Positions 45,401-51,062 of a stretch of 64,000 nucleotides of DNA are shown piece after piece. Source of the stretch: a virus; IMG/VR virus record IMGVR_UViG_3300042908_000748, positions 1 to 64,000 of that record, one strand, 5' to 3'. A program made the position numbers and the translations under genes. Each line of letters starts with the position of its first letter. Position 1 is the first letter of the stretch. The notes below the pieces were generated by a model. The model worked only from the letters and a program-made list of their open reading frames with translations. It had not been told where the DNA came from and ran no database searches.

Positions 45401-46033
45401 ACTTTCTCTTAATTTTGCTAGATCGTCCCTACTAACAAACTTACCTCTGTCCTGTCCAGTAGTCCATCTGTAGTTACCAGAACGTCTATCGTAAGCAACC
45501 TGTGGTATATCTTTTACGTCTTTTTGTTTTAAGTTTATACCTCCTTGTCTGACGACACCCTCCATCGTCAGATTCAGTTCTTTTATAGTATTAGAAAGAT
45601 CAGAAAGTTCTACACCTAAATCTGCATTAGTTTTTTGAGAATTTATTTGAACTTCTCTTTTTAAGTTATCTAAACTAGTTTCATCTACAGCTATCTTTAT
45701 ATCTTTCGATTCTATGTTATCGAGTTTAGTATTCAACTCGTCTAAAAAACGATCGTCTACTTTTGGTGTTAACGGATTATCATCAAAATATTTGTTAACT
45801 TCTTTAAGGTGTTCACGCTTTCTCTCAATATGTTTATTTAATTCGGCTAAAGGTTTATGATCTACTGTTGGTTTTAATGTTTCTAGTTTAGTTTTACTTG
45901 TTATTCCTTTAAGATTTCCTTCTATATCCTTACCGGCCTGAGTTGCAAGTTTTTGAATATCGGCAAGCTGTTTTGTGAACTTGGTATCGTCAAGTCCTAA
46001 CTCTAAAATTAAACTCCCAAGAGTTGTTGCCAT
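33392..46033 (-). CDS. giant tape measure protein with embedded hydrolase, SLT and M23 domains
   Basis: At 4213 residues it sets tail length and is likely ejected into the host at infection. Visible parts in order: coiled-coil N terminus; serine-hydrolase-like domain (~600-760) with G671-E-S673-G-G and VD-H749; SPSK...EGL repeats typical of tape measures (~1345 and ~1818); the conserved tape-measure domain (~2040-2180, SMEELRQQLGEALPG); hydrophobic helices (~2200-2300); M23-like peptidase domain (~2880-3010, HAGIDWD); lysozyme-like SLT domain (~3095-3230, LMSWESAGSFNP with candidate Glu ~3116); a TPR-like segment; long coiled coils; and the family C terminus (FKDGGVI, SPGEWVLN). The M23 and SLT parts would open peptidoglycan. 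Confidence 0.93.
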   Translation of the reverse strand: MATTLGSLILELGLDDTKFTKQLADIQKLATQAGKDIEGNLKGITSKTKLETLKPTVDHKPLAELNKHIERKREHLKEVNKYFDDNPLTPKVDDRFLDELNTKLDNIESKDIKIAVDETSLDNLKREVQINSQKTNADLGVELSDLSNTIKELNLTMEGVVRQGGINLKQKDVKDIPQVAYDRRSGNYRWTTGQDRGKFVSRDDLAKLRESQGLWVPRARTDRQIQYSERNARKFNAILEATFAPGTVEELTSEMGSAVAENVESGVREGIRPTLIRRTFGVLGFVVKGVLEGAFSSLGEYAFSRIMGDRIPKQVVELSKDSLKPLTDQLNNVFTKIEQGIIGFGDTLADQISEGVSDALEPSRFSKILNLLTGGLSGSFSDIVEGLYEEIGAGFGKEIGSGLVRSFESTFDINLNEFGNKKGKRFFPVIKEVYNRNDAIKTLGGDVVDILGERLKLAGFRVGDGVAASLKEQTLINRINALFSNIDISGSAEALNDMKEEFAEAGTAFSENFSLDMSELKLLDKILVDLRQVGLRERAIPLVKQRVAELTDPNYPKNEESTWKKNRRGNAIKAIDENTEELFIVTGGIAGAEGKSARRLVSGKEKIDLPYPERQKIIAVDNTNMDAENLDAFGGMLLPYLSGFSNDAIEMAAQALSAVQINPEIKIKLIGESGGGAIAEEAYQILKMMGVSSEYVGVGTPNIVGALGEGGKGRFSSKDDFVTNINNKKFGALMKDPTFRQKGRGAVDHNISSYLNENVAELRQILDPIEMESKDKIDEAIKQTQTLIQNISSTNSDIIDDLIDVESQLDKKFKEYPGLESRLNVIKNEYNRVIKFMDEIGNPDDLEAQGHISEDEASQFRSMIVEAVNAYEDLLDEYGLTELVPKRESAIESHKTAIKATMEALQLVRQQVLASVGDESKSFNVLAEQLDRMYVEVKGLDKDTINLAKELSDIEQFIEYVNKSGISNISLAAIPEVEDKIKSIVDRAKTLKKAPQTEFDKEGILQYRPENTNTKVDFLETLIQRSRQNLNIVRDPRFGIRSVSENEDVTDETKDNVEIPFISKPIVTELRDGLVGVGAKIGEEFVDVVKKGLAELPVPSNLKIAGQRDLENLDLPQIREMVQKLEGGIRAAKERMTVQPVPESFVKQMNTDFVALESQLRDLLKVIPASDRTITEEGNLISSLLGRLTKVETALEQLTSAYKATTIPPPTPEKALDQIRSLFVNQSKLAKTSTVPQEKIDLAKGIVLSASKAKDTIDNMLVQYGDSIPEPVAKKASTTKGVITKKEKEARKLLESLNVDMSTVGNDVVDGLTAPINKALSDIENVGKSIGKAVTEGAEDELDISSPSKVFIRIGEQIQEGLAIGLERSGRSESVIEDITDSLESKILALKDIVKDKKEFGLTFDEAFSGEAGKPMLGLLTQAVTQGKLPEKSEIRKALLEATAAMSREGRFDPVKTVQAGLARQEFASGVLGRLQGEENLSTAQITGRGLRKALGMESVQDLIGEAAVNTTGLLGSIAGGTLGPVGALVGDAGGALLMRKLTTDLSATLEAMETNEVNDISAVLKVLEDARRIQQNKSSKIKENFAGDMVGFTIGNTVAQMSPLNVPLQGAMAAMYSTPEVVNEGKNIITGEKNPTESVRDLGVRLTTKWYEALQKRIKTLRLMNQAEESFIDETNEKLYEITNSYKTYMVKFLAQIVSRETLKMASGETSDPTSSTDKAPISKMMDTRSKLINVKNAVDIASNTKDIGSTIIGSFDSIFGEGQFAETAKKDSKAVFDSISEGLVSALEDTGEVKEKAEKLAQAVIYAAKETLGISSPSKEFEYIAQMCIEGFNKASGEFKASKLGAKLLESLDVITNDALNKVNEASIEIISFSRSQLEDASSELERLLKESQSTLANVSGEGAIGSSEKLSGLAGKLSEFRETNFNADDDAGEWEKNIANSLDEIIGKLNEASAATRMFGVAMSDLSNNEEPFEDIRDSVDQTETTTKKSSGLFDSLTEKFGSLENAAVAVVKGIAGFFSLATLGPMLLDFADSAMASARAFQSTEISLGFLEGSAGAAQEKIKQIRRESDAMGISAKQSIKAYLQLSASTKGTSLEGVATDQILAGISAASSAYGLDSQSAERVGTAISQMAAKGVISMEELRQQLGEALPGAFQTAARAMGVTTQELVKMVEKGQLLSEDFLPKFAQQLSAESSIGVASAANSATASINRLNNAVDELQVGVGKELLFFDKIKTDVLTAGVRTLIELLPFLGAIATVVAIQILDAFIGVKKVLDVVKLQFTSLGVQIKTLTLQGTITALKGMAKAFLSLTVAIRSLLLQFAAIQTIITAVSIGLRYFGDNSGTIGDITKDSTRQLELMKEKLNEVEGSAKKAADSLENVKLREGAGSFLEEGLIGSLNKNVKERRQSNNPLNNAINWVSDSPFVAMNALSTKLKEKQQTDLRKNIDIQSSNADEVIANADRYLTGDKTSLIADFNEIEEKLKSVQREQQLVKIINPDDVETLKKLAETEDSLLESRSEAQKGVAIARKSIDDELKRRKDALEALKEDYEAGVVAPDVYEYGTKELTDSIKQLEEKQNAFNKAIDNTIIKFNRLRSEADKMRASTIDASFFAGIESNQRLTEVSRMDTGLNTGIVQGTSEVINQQQLMSVLTANQIELQGLISQTNDRDMAAILQQLADKIPNLENLGPERLTLERTKLEDAQADSILIQGLDTLIGIENINATIADVQNQLTTSQARFQGQINQLGRQLEDMLIEVGQQTEEIAHSFKEFENDRKVANASNTITRTMGKLRTDHFSGMMNILERFINVIGEQLKSTSDFLKQKMDVMNQLFNTLRQNEQFALSIPQIDQGIIGSQGTNGRNVASPLMGQSIESLVSYKPTEGQSFRAGRTRNGRQEYHAGIDWDSKVGGGRGADVAAPFSGTARVIDIAEQKGDRGNAVQVRITTQDAKGIPIDLQFNHLELESVKKALGIGIGESTNVSMGQLVGEVIQHHLDMKVKVNGQFVDAQQWLAAMNAGGGVARNLQGVNVNINPISQPASRTAQSTPQQSGVEMFRNYAPVASRVASMGPGRIPMGGTVRTAERVQSDPAGAQAMIAAAQRLGLDPREFAALMSWESAGSFNPNIRGGDNNLYKGLIQFSPDNQRKYGTNTQQSIAQQMPAIERYLLDRGFRPGEHDIRHAYSAILAGQAGESYWNRKDSNQTTVRNAAPRFRQGDHRQRAEQFLRDSGIGMNELMSEKEQFERFMREGYALTEKKDYQSALINFRRAEELRPDNKYTTQAISNVTGYINRSRPTTTSSSATTLDVSSYTQSSNQLLSENQKYVNMLQQNANDQIKLIEQMKTLADERFDAQIDSMFSEVNREGITAKRGTEDAKLQQERQDRDRKYQSIPEFRMTPEIQLEYDLDMASRDIEDRRIELERQIEDAQNDIDAVTQLLETMPNQLIAAGAKEEDVRRIEEGFREIISQKQPLIDILRKNLADLTAMEGEALLKISEEYKMEEERRYMEFINQLTELTGENLRQQAELLRNDGEQALAEELEKQADAADIIQKEKEYQFGLKEQLNTGLDRDRYDQLLAESIKRQILALEILGDNINRNTEQLRLNNSSFLLEQRAANVEALTPLLNRTGEAGNARDLSYEIEALKIQQDLENQIFDLYEGSKGLTDETRERGRLLIEETAQLKLQTLELEQALQVRADQIEQSRNPLVGPGGVTDLMGAQDVYLGAFGASPTEAMKQERLPFLLDMQRLDYQNAILELEKLKNAGKLTDEGFKAMSESLSKINDIKMDQIRQEASMLPDVIKNVRGPVQGLFSDLMKGTKTVGEAFNDFVNGLIDNLMNLAAEMLTNNLFAGIFGGAAGISSDTGNGIIEMLFGTSRSRSPEEDPNVLMQTPRYNPLLQGAMDYSSYLFPSTGEIRDPSLTEYGKSLFGASTEDVTLTTGAEQASASLRLGGEMVLSSLQLGAQAIQQAAVSIQTPNALGTISEGLFDLSGFDLTFENGAQSIQSAIEAGADRGGAQLGSVVMGVFSGSSSTAVSKGGFSVGGVFQSLLSTILGMFFKDGGVIKTNTGLGIENFAKGGVIGRSQSTLDKLASTEAIGQALKREGNPKARLAVVSPGEWVLNRQQQAIAKRYGVDENVLNFKNGGVVGGSFSTPAIKAPSGGSTSVTVPITINSDGNNPEKDNKAARDLSQKVRAAVFQVLTEQKRPNGLLY

Positions 46034-46056
46034 TATAAAAAATGATATGTGTAACG

Positions 46057-46100
46057 ATAAAGTGTTTGGTTCAATTAATCACACGAACCAAACACTTTAT
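46057..46100 (-). promoter_or_regulatory. 16-bp perfect stem-loop in the tape-measure leader
   Basis: ATAAAGTGTTTGGTTC (46057-46072) pairs perfectly with GAACCAAACACTTTAT (46085-46100) across a 12-base loop. It lies between the 130-residue gene and the tape-measure start (46033). No long T tract follows on the minus strand, so attenuation, RNA processing or mRNA stabilisation are more likely than full termination. Confidence 0.65.
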
Positions 46101-46139
46101 TAGCTCTAAAGATCCGTGGTGAATCTATCGTATGCTGTC

Positions 46140-46532
46140 TTATTGAGGTTTGACTTCAGGAACGACTTTAGGTTGTGGTTTTTTGACTTCTTTTCTCTTA
46201 AGGATAGAAGTAAAGTCTTCTCCAGCTAAAGCAGCTTTTACCGTTACAACGCACTTACCACCTTCTATTGATGTCGTAACAGATTCAACACCTTCTAAGG
46301 TTACACCAGCGTGTTTAACGATGTCGCCTTCTTCATCATGAGAAAGAACAAAACGGCTATAAGGATTATAAACTTCTGATCCCAGTTCCGCTTTGAAAAC
46401 GACATAAGGAACGCCGTCAACGTCTTCTTTTTCAACACTTGTTACATTGTCAAGTACAGATTCTCCGTGACGAATCTGTTTACCGTCATCAGTATGGACA
46501 AGTTCAAATTTGCTTTGTAACAGATCAGCCAT
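46140..46532 (-). CDS. hypothetical tail-module protein, 130 residues
   Basis: This protein has a beta-rich body (GVPYVVFKAEL, VTTSIEGGKCVVTVKAAL) and a basic Pro/Lys-rich C-terminal tail (KRKEVKKPQPKVVPEVKP). It overlaps the end of the chaperone T reading frame by 8 bases, so it is translated with the tail chaperones. No family is recognised; position between the chaperones and the tape measure suggests a tail assembly accessory. Confidence 0.55.
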   Translation of the reverse strand: MADLLQSKFELVHTDDGKQIRHGESVLDNVTSVEKEDVDGVPYVVFKAELGSEVYNPYSRFVLSHDEEGDIVKHAGVTLEGVESVTTSIEGGKCVVTVKAALAGEDFTSILKRKEVKKPQPKVVPEVKPQ

Positions 46533-46875
46533 CTTTCATATACCTCTCGCGTATCTCAGGAATAGTTTGTAGGAAAGCGGCAACAGCAGGAGGTATTCGC
46601 TTATCCTTAAGCAACCGATAGACAATAGATCTCGTCTTACTACTAAATACAGTCTTCTCTGCGCCTTGTTTCATAAGATCAGGAAAAGGCACAATGTCTT
46701 CTGGCTTTATTTGTTTAGAGTCCTTACCTGCAAAACCATTAAATAGACCAGACCAACCGATCGCATGAGTTATGGATTTTACATTGATGTCTTGTCTATA
46801 CGCCTCCTCATAGAATTTAAGCGTCTCAAATATCAACGCTGGATTCTCATCACCAAAATGTTCGTAATCTAGACG
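46525..46875 (-). CDS. tail chaperone T part, made by -1 frameshift from G
   Basis: This frame has no convincing start of its own: its first usable codon is a TTG at 46836, but the frame is open upstream to exactly the slip site at 46875-46879. The residues just after the slip (RLDYEHFGDENPALIFETL) run without a break into the rest. This is the lambda G/GT arrangement, in which a fraction of ribosomes shift -1 at the end of G to make the longer GT chaperone that binds the tape measure during tail assembly. Length (~116 residues) suits a T domain. Confidence 0.8.
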   Translation of the reverse strand, partial: RLDYEHFGDENPALIFETLKFYEEAYRQDINVKSITHAIGWSGLFNGFAGKDSKQIKPEDIVPFPDLMKQGAEKTVFSSKTRSIVYRLLKDKRIPPAVAAFLQTIPEIRERYMKDG

Positions 46876-47729
46876 GGGGTCGGTACAACCGAGATATTGG
46901 AGTCTGAGATATATGTCTCCCCACTCGATAATAGCGATTCCCCCATTTCTTCTACAATCTCCTCATTTCCTTCAGGAAGAGCATTTTCATTAACCGCTTC
47001 CCCTGCCTCTACTTGATAGAACTGATAAAGTTGAGCGATAAGCTCTTCTCCAATAAGTTCAGAAGTATCATCAGTAGTCCAATCGGAAAAACCTACCTTG
47101 ATCTGAGAAGTATCGCGATCGCACAAATAACCCACGCTCTTTACAGTCAATGGAATAGGCAGATCCTCAACCATTAACGTTTCAGAACCATAATTAGCAT
47201 AGTCTCGTACTTTGACAATGTAATCGTCGAATCGTACTAGATCTCCTGATCCAATAGGATTTGTCAAAGGTTCTACAGACAGCTTACGTGACCCTGCTTC
47301 AGCGTTTTTAGTCAAGATGACAGGAATAGCCGCTCTATATTTCAACATATAGGTAGCGGCCCTGATAGATAGGGTACGAGTATCTTCTTGAAGTCGGAAC
47401 ATTACCTCTAGAGTCTCATCGTCCAGAGCGTCCATAAAGGTTTCACCTGTATCGATCTGAACCTCGCCTTGTTCACCACCTTGTAGACTTTCTAGATATT
47501 TACGAGTCTCTGCGATCGATTCATTACGTTCTTTTGCAAGTTCTTTAACCCTCGCGTTATAAGCCACAAAAAATTTGCGGCGATTTCGTTCAAGTGTTTG
47601 GTAATCAACAGGACTCTCCGACGGAGAAATATAACCTCGCTTTAATAGAAACACGGTGCCTGTTAGGTCATTGCCGACAGGAACCATAACAATTTTTGGT
47701 TTCTTTGCAAGAAACGGAATTACTTTCAT
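46869..47729 (-). CDS. tail assembly chaperone G
   Basis: The 286-residue protein lies between the major tail protein and the tape measure, the usual place of the G chaperone, and ends at a frameshift site that joins it to the T frame. It is helical and acidic with a central beta region (LSVEPLTNPIGSGDLVRFDDY). It is larger than lambda G (140 residues). The chaperone coats the tape measure and delivers major tail protein during tail growth. The call rests on gene order and the frameshift more than on sequence motifs. Confidence 0.75.
   Translation of the reverse strand: MKVIPFLAKKPKIVMVPVGNDLTGTVFLLKRGYISPSESPVDYQTLERNRRKFFVAYNARVKELAKERNESIAETRKYLESLQGGEQGEVQIDTGETFMDALDDETLEVMFRLQEDTRTLSIRAATYMLKYRAAIPVILTKNAEAGSRKLSVEPLTNPIGSGDLVRFDDYIVKVRDYANYGSETLMVEDLPIPLTVKSVGYLCDRDTSQIKVGFSDWTTDDTSELIGEELIAQLYQFYQVEAGEAVNENALPEGNEEIVEEMGESLLSSGETYISDSNISVVPTPV
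46875..46879 (-). other. programmed -1 frameshift site (CCCCC)
   Basis: On the minus strand the G frame reads CCG ACC CCC GTC TAG. The CCC codon can slip back one base onto an identical CCC because five C lie in a row, after which reading continues CGT CTA GAT in the open T frame. The G stop is two codons after the slip. Confidence 0.8.
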
Positions 47730-47805
47730 TGGGAAAAATTAGAAACTTTATAGACAATAATATATTGCTCTTTTACTGTAAATAATAAGAATAGCGAAAC
47801 ACAGG

Positions 47806-48060
47806 TTAAACAACTTGGATGATCGCACGTTTAGCAAAGTTTAATCCGTCATGATCTCCCATAGCGATCATAATAGATTCGTTAACCGCTTCTTGTGGAA
47901 CCTCTATAGTGATAACTTCTTTTCCTTCTCCAGTTCTTAGTGGTACTATTGGTGGTGTATTCGCCGCATAGTAACCAAAGCCGTAATAAACACCTTCATC
48001 TGCTATACGACAATTAATAAGACATATCGCAGTTCCCGAATATAAAATATCGTATTCCAT
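47806..48060 (-). CDS. hypothetical small protein, 84 residues
   Basis: A small beta-rich protein (ILYSGTAICLINCRI, VITIEVPQEAV) with no recognised family. It lies between the major tail protein and the tail chaperones, just downstream of the terminator of the major tail protein. It may be a minor tail component. Confidence 0.5.
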   Translation of the reverse strand: MEYDILYSGTAICLINCRIADEGVYYGFGYYAANTPPIVPLRTGEGKEVITIEVPQEAVNESIMIAMGDHDGLNFAKRAIIQVV

Positions 48061-48071
48061 CTCAGCGCATT

Positions 48072-48110
48072 AAAAACGTCCTCCACCAGTATAAACCAGT
48101 GAAGGACGTT
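48072..48110 (-). terminator. intrinsic terminator after the major tail protein
   Basis: On the minus strand a 16-bp stem (48095-48110 with 48075-48090, three G-U pairs) closes a 4-base loop and is followed by five T (48076-48072). It would lower read-through into the chaperone and tape-measure genes relative to the abundant tube protein. Confidence 0.85.
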
Positions 48111-48128
48111 CTGTATATAACCTAACGC

Positions 48129-49085
48129 TTACGCACCCAGAGGAGGTGTATAGACGTTAGACAGAGGATCGAACGCGCCAGTAGGTGCAGTATACTTGAA
48201 GGAGGAACCTTGGAACTGAAGGTCAGCCTGCACTGTAATAAGGTCTTGTACAGGTGAACTTTGGTTACCAGAGGTCAAAATAGCAGCTCCAGCAAATTCT
48301 TCGCCAAAGGGTCGTCTGAGAGTAGCGTAAATCTCAGAACCAAAGAAGCGATCGTCGTAAAGAATCTTCATGAGAAGATCAGCACCGGGATCTCCGATGA
48401 TTCTTTGGAAAGTGAATGACATGGTTCTGTTACTACCTGTAGTAACCATTTCCATACCACTACCACTGAGGAAGTTGGCTGCGTCAACAGTCTTAGGCTG
48501 AGAAGACGGAGAAGCGTCAGTGGCACCAGCGATGTAAACGGTAGCTGTAGTTTTAGCTGTATGGTTTTCAACAGCTAAAACAGTAGTAGGTTGAACTTGT
48601 AGACGTGTAGCGCCAGCAGGAGCAAAATCGCTTACCGTTACACTATACGCACCATTGTTAAATGTCAGTTTCTCACCAGGATAGATGTTGGTGGGAAGGG
48701 TCGTAACAGGTAACACTTCACTACCGACAGTCAGCACAGAGGCGTCTACAGTACCAGCAGTGGAAGCAGGAATAGCTGCTGACAACGGGTACAAAAGAGT
48801 TACCGCTGTAGCACCAGTCACCGCTGTGCTAGTACGAGCTTCAACACCGTTTGCAAAACGAATCTTGGAAAAAGCAGGAATAGTGGCAGTAGCAGCAAGT
48901 GTCAACGAAGTGGCACCTTTAGCTGTAGGAGCTGCCGAAGTGGTAACGTTGATCGCAGCAGCAGCCGCTCCTACAGTAACAGTATATTCCGTAGGTACCC
49001 GAGTACCTTTAGGAAGAAGCACAAACCGAAGTTCTGTAAATACGCTAGTGCCTCGTTCGCTAGCGTAGTTGATAATTTGTCCCAT
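48129..49085 (-). CDS. major tail protein (tube subunit)
   Basis: The 318-residue protein is Ala-, Thr- and Val-rich with regular beta strands and lies between connector genes and the tail chaperones, where siphoviruses keep the tube protein. A central portion (~60-200) with repeated TxxTxxA-type strands may be an inserted Ig-like domain. Expression signals are strong: AGGAGG before the ATG and an efficient terminator after the gene. It polymerises around the tape measure to form the tail tube. Confidence 0.8.
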   Translation of the reverse strand: MGQIINYASERGTSVFTELRFVLLPKGTRVPTEYTVTVGAAAAAINVTTSAAPTAKGATSLTLAATATIPAFSKIRFANGVEARTSTAVTGATAVTLLYPLSAAIPASTAGTVDASVLTVGSEVLPVTTLPTNIYPGEKLTFNNGAYSVTVSDFAPAGATRLQVQPTTVLAVENHTAKTTATVYIAGATDASPSSQPKTVDAANFLSGSGMEMVTTGSNRTMSFTFQRIIGDPGADLLMKILYDDRFFGSEIYATLRRPFGEEFAGAAILTSGNQSSPVQDLITVQADLQFQGSSFKYTAPTGAFDPLSNVYTPPLGA

Positions 49086-49098
49086 GTAGAGTTTCCTC

Positions 49099-49524
49099 CT
49101 AAACAGTGATTAAGTTAACGACTTTGACAGCTTCCAACAGAAAAGTCCGTTGTGGAAATTGATCCTCAGTTACTTCCACGGCTCTTTCCCGATGAAGGGG
49201 GAAACGCCTACGGATTTTGTCGATCGCACTATCCCATTTGGCTAATCCTGAAGAGGAATAGTCATTATTGATAAGTGTTACTCGCCAATACATGCGCTGG
49301 ATAGCCTGAGGTACACCAACGCAAGGTTTTTGTGGTTGTAAAGCCTCTTGATTACGCGCAACCACAATCTTTACACCGGAAAAAGTGCGTTTGGAAGGAA
49401 TGAAGGGAGGTTCCACCCAAAACGCTTTTGTTCCGTCATCAAATATTCCAAGTTCGTTATTCAACAAAGATCTTAGATCTGTTACTAACGCTGATATATC
49501 GTTAAGAGCTTTTATCGCGTTCAT
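49099..49524 (-). CDS. tail terminator / tail completion protein
   Basis: A 141-residue protein directly before the major tail protein, the usual place and size for the tail terminator (lambda gpU, 131 residues). The sequence (VKIVVARNQEALQ ... QRMYWRVTLINNDYSSSGLAKWDSAIDKIRRRFP) has the alpha/beta outline of that group, with a helix of the I-x-x-I-R-R-R type. The terminator caps the tail tube once the tape-measure length is reached. Its start overlaps the preceding stop. Confidence 0.65.
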   Translation of the reverse strand: MNAIKALNDISALVTDLRSLLNNELGIFDDGTKAFWVEPPFIPSKRTFSGVKIVVARNQEALQPQKPCVGVPQAIQRMYWRVTLINNDYSSSGLAKWDSAIDKIRRRFPLHRERAVEVTEDQFPQRTFLLEAVKVVNLITV

Positions 49525-49907
49525 AACGTTTCCTCCAGTTTTACAGATTGAGAATCATAAAGATTACCCAAATCGTAAATATCCCGAGGTGACGTTACAA
49601 CGTCTCCTGATCTACGTCTGGTCACTCTAGGCCAATCGTAAACAGGATTTTCTAATTCATAAAGACTTTGTTCACTAACCATGTCGGTTAGATATAAAAA
49701 TGCTTTATTCAGATCTTCGCCTTCTCTATATCCATCAGAAAACTCTTGTTCAAGATCTAATTGAGCGATCGCGTTGTCTACCCAAGGTCTTGCTGGGTAA
49801 TTGTCGCCAGCACCTTCATGAACCTGAGCGGCGTACTCTGTATCCCAAGTAAAAATAGCTTTACGATATTCTAGTGTTGGAGGATTCCAATTCTCTAATC
49901 GAACCAT
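49521..49907 (-). CDS. neck / tail-completion protein, HK97 gp10-like
   Basis: From the ATG at 49907, supported by AGGAGGG about 8 bases upstream, the protein has 128 residues. The segment YAAQVHEGAGDNYPARPWVDNAI is the gp10-type pattern, in which a YxxxxxxG...xxRPfi motif precedes a helix. Such proteins sit at the head-tail junction. The longer frame to 49943 is rejected because it overlaps the previous gene without its own signal. Confidence 0.7.
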   Translation of the reverse strand: MVRLENWNPPTLEYRKAIFTWDTEYAAQVHEGAGDNYPARPWVDNAIAQLDLEQEFSDGYREGEDLNKAFLYLTDMVSEQSLYELENPVYDWPRVTRRRSGDVVTSPRDIYDLGNLYDSQSVKLEETL

Positions 49908-49908
49908 A

Positions 49909-50322
49909 TCAACCCCCTCCTGTAGTCTGGAGAATAGCTTCAAAGGGAACGCCTATAGACGCCGTTATGTTATATGACATAGCCGTTAAACGTTCCGTAA
50001 AAAACAAGGTGCCAGTATCTTCTAAACCACTAGTATGTACTGTAACTCTTACACGATCGCTGCTTTCTAATCCCTCTGGTAGAGATCTGACAAGGATATA
50101 TCCTTTTACGGATCTATTAATGTTATTAATACCAGGATTTTCATCTTTCCTAACGGCTGTATTAGATTCAACGATCGCGGCTTTAAGTTGAATCTCCTCA
50201 AAGATCTGTACTTCATTAAGCGTCACGGGATCAATTTGATGTTGACCTGTAGGCACTTGAAAGAATAACGTTGCGTTAGGAACGAGAGGAATTACTGGAG
50301 GTGTAATAGGAAGTATAGTCAT
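49909..50322 (-). CDS. head-tail connector (head-closure type)
   Basis: A 137-residue beta-rich protein (SVKGYILVRSLPEGLESSDRV, DTGTLFFTERLTAMSY) between the adaptor and gp10-like genes, the place of the head-closure protein in HK97-type phages. It overlaps the adaptor stop by 4 bases. No specific residue motif was found, so the role comes from order and size. Confidence 0.6.
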   Translation of the reverse strand: MTILPITPPVIPLVPNATLFFQVPTGQHQIDPVTLNEVQIFEEIQLKAAIVESNTAVRKDENPGINNINRSVKGYILVRSLPEGLESSDRVRVTVHTSGLEDTGTLFFTERLTAMSYNITASIGVPFEAILQTTGGG

Positions 50323-51059
50323 GACACAAACTCCCTAGGACGATAACGTTTTAGTACCATCAGAACGTCTTGTAGTAACGTACTATCAGTACTACTAGTG
50401 TTTACATTGGTAGCTTCACTACCATAAATAACGGAATAAAAATTGTTAAGTGTATATTGTTTCATACCAGAAGCCATGGGACTTCTTTGTAGTTTAAGTA
50501 TGGATATAAGAGCGATCTTTATCTCTTGCGCCCTTGGATCTATGGGAATAGCTTTGAAGTCAAACCCTGTGGTATATTCGACCTTCATTTCAGACTTTTC
50601 GTGAGCTTGTGTGGGGCGTCTAAATGGTCTACCACTATATCGAGCCCTAGCTGCACTACCTAATCCCCAAGACTCAGTAGTAAGACCCGCAAGATTAGCA
50701 CTTAAAATTCTTACTTCTCCTAGTTGATAATCAAATTCATAATCAGTAGAAGGATTAAGTGTTATCCATTGATTGTCAGATAGAGGTAATCCAAAAGAGG
50801 CTAATAAACGTCTACCTCGAATGGATACAATAGGAGCTTTTTGAACAGTATTATTAATGGGCAATCTAGATAGTTTAATAATACCTTTGCCGTTTAATAT
50901 AGGTGTTTCAACAAATCGTTGCTCTTCTAAAGGACGATTAGCACCCATAGGTGATTCAGCGATCATTTGCGCTGTCAATATGGCACTGTTAATAGCGCCT
51001 GAGTCTATTTCCAACTCAGGCGCTAACTTAACAAGGTCAGTAGGCGTTAATATTGCCAA
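50319..51059 (-). CDS. head-tail adaptor (HK97 gp6-like position)
   Basis: The 246-residue protein starts with a helical part (TPTDLVKLAPELEIDSGAI) as in gp6-type adaptors and ends with a helical bundle (AQEIKIALISILKLQ). The middle is beta-rich, giving a larger protein than the usual ~110 residues. The start is a TTG with GGAAGG 8 bases upstream; no nearby ATG fits. It would bind the portal ring and the head-closure protein. Confidence 0.6.
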   Translation of the reverse strand: MAILTPTDLVKLAPELEIDSGAINSAILTAQMIAESPMGANRPLEEQRFVETPILNGKGIIKLSRLPINNTVQKAPIVSIRGRRLLASFGLPLSDNQWITLNPSTDYEFDYQLGEVRILSANLAGLTTESWGLGSAARARYSGRPFRRPTQAHEKSEMKVEYTTGFDFKAIPIDPRAQEIKIALISILKLQRSPMASGMKQYTLNNFYSVIYGSEATNVNTSSTDSTLLQDVLMVLKRYRPREFVS

Positions 51060-51062
51060 CTG

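Noticed and set aside
46525-46836. Independent 103-residue gene starting at the TTG 46836
   Set aside because: The frame is open upstream to the five-C slip site and the upstream residues read as coding; production by frameshift explains it better.
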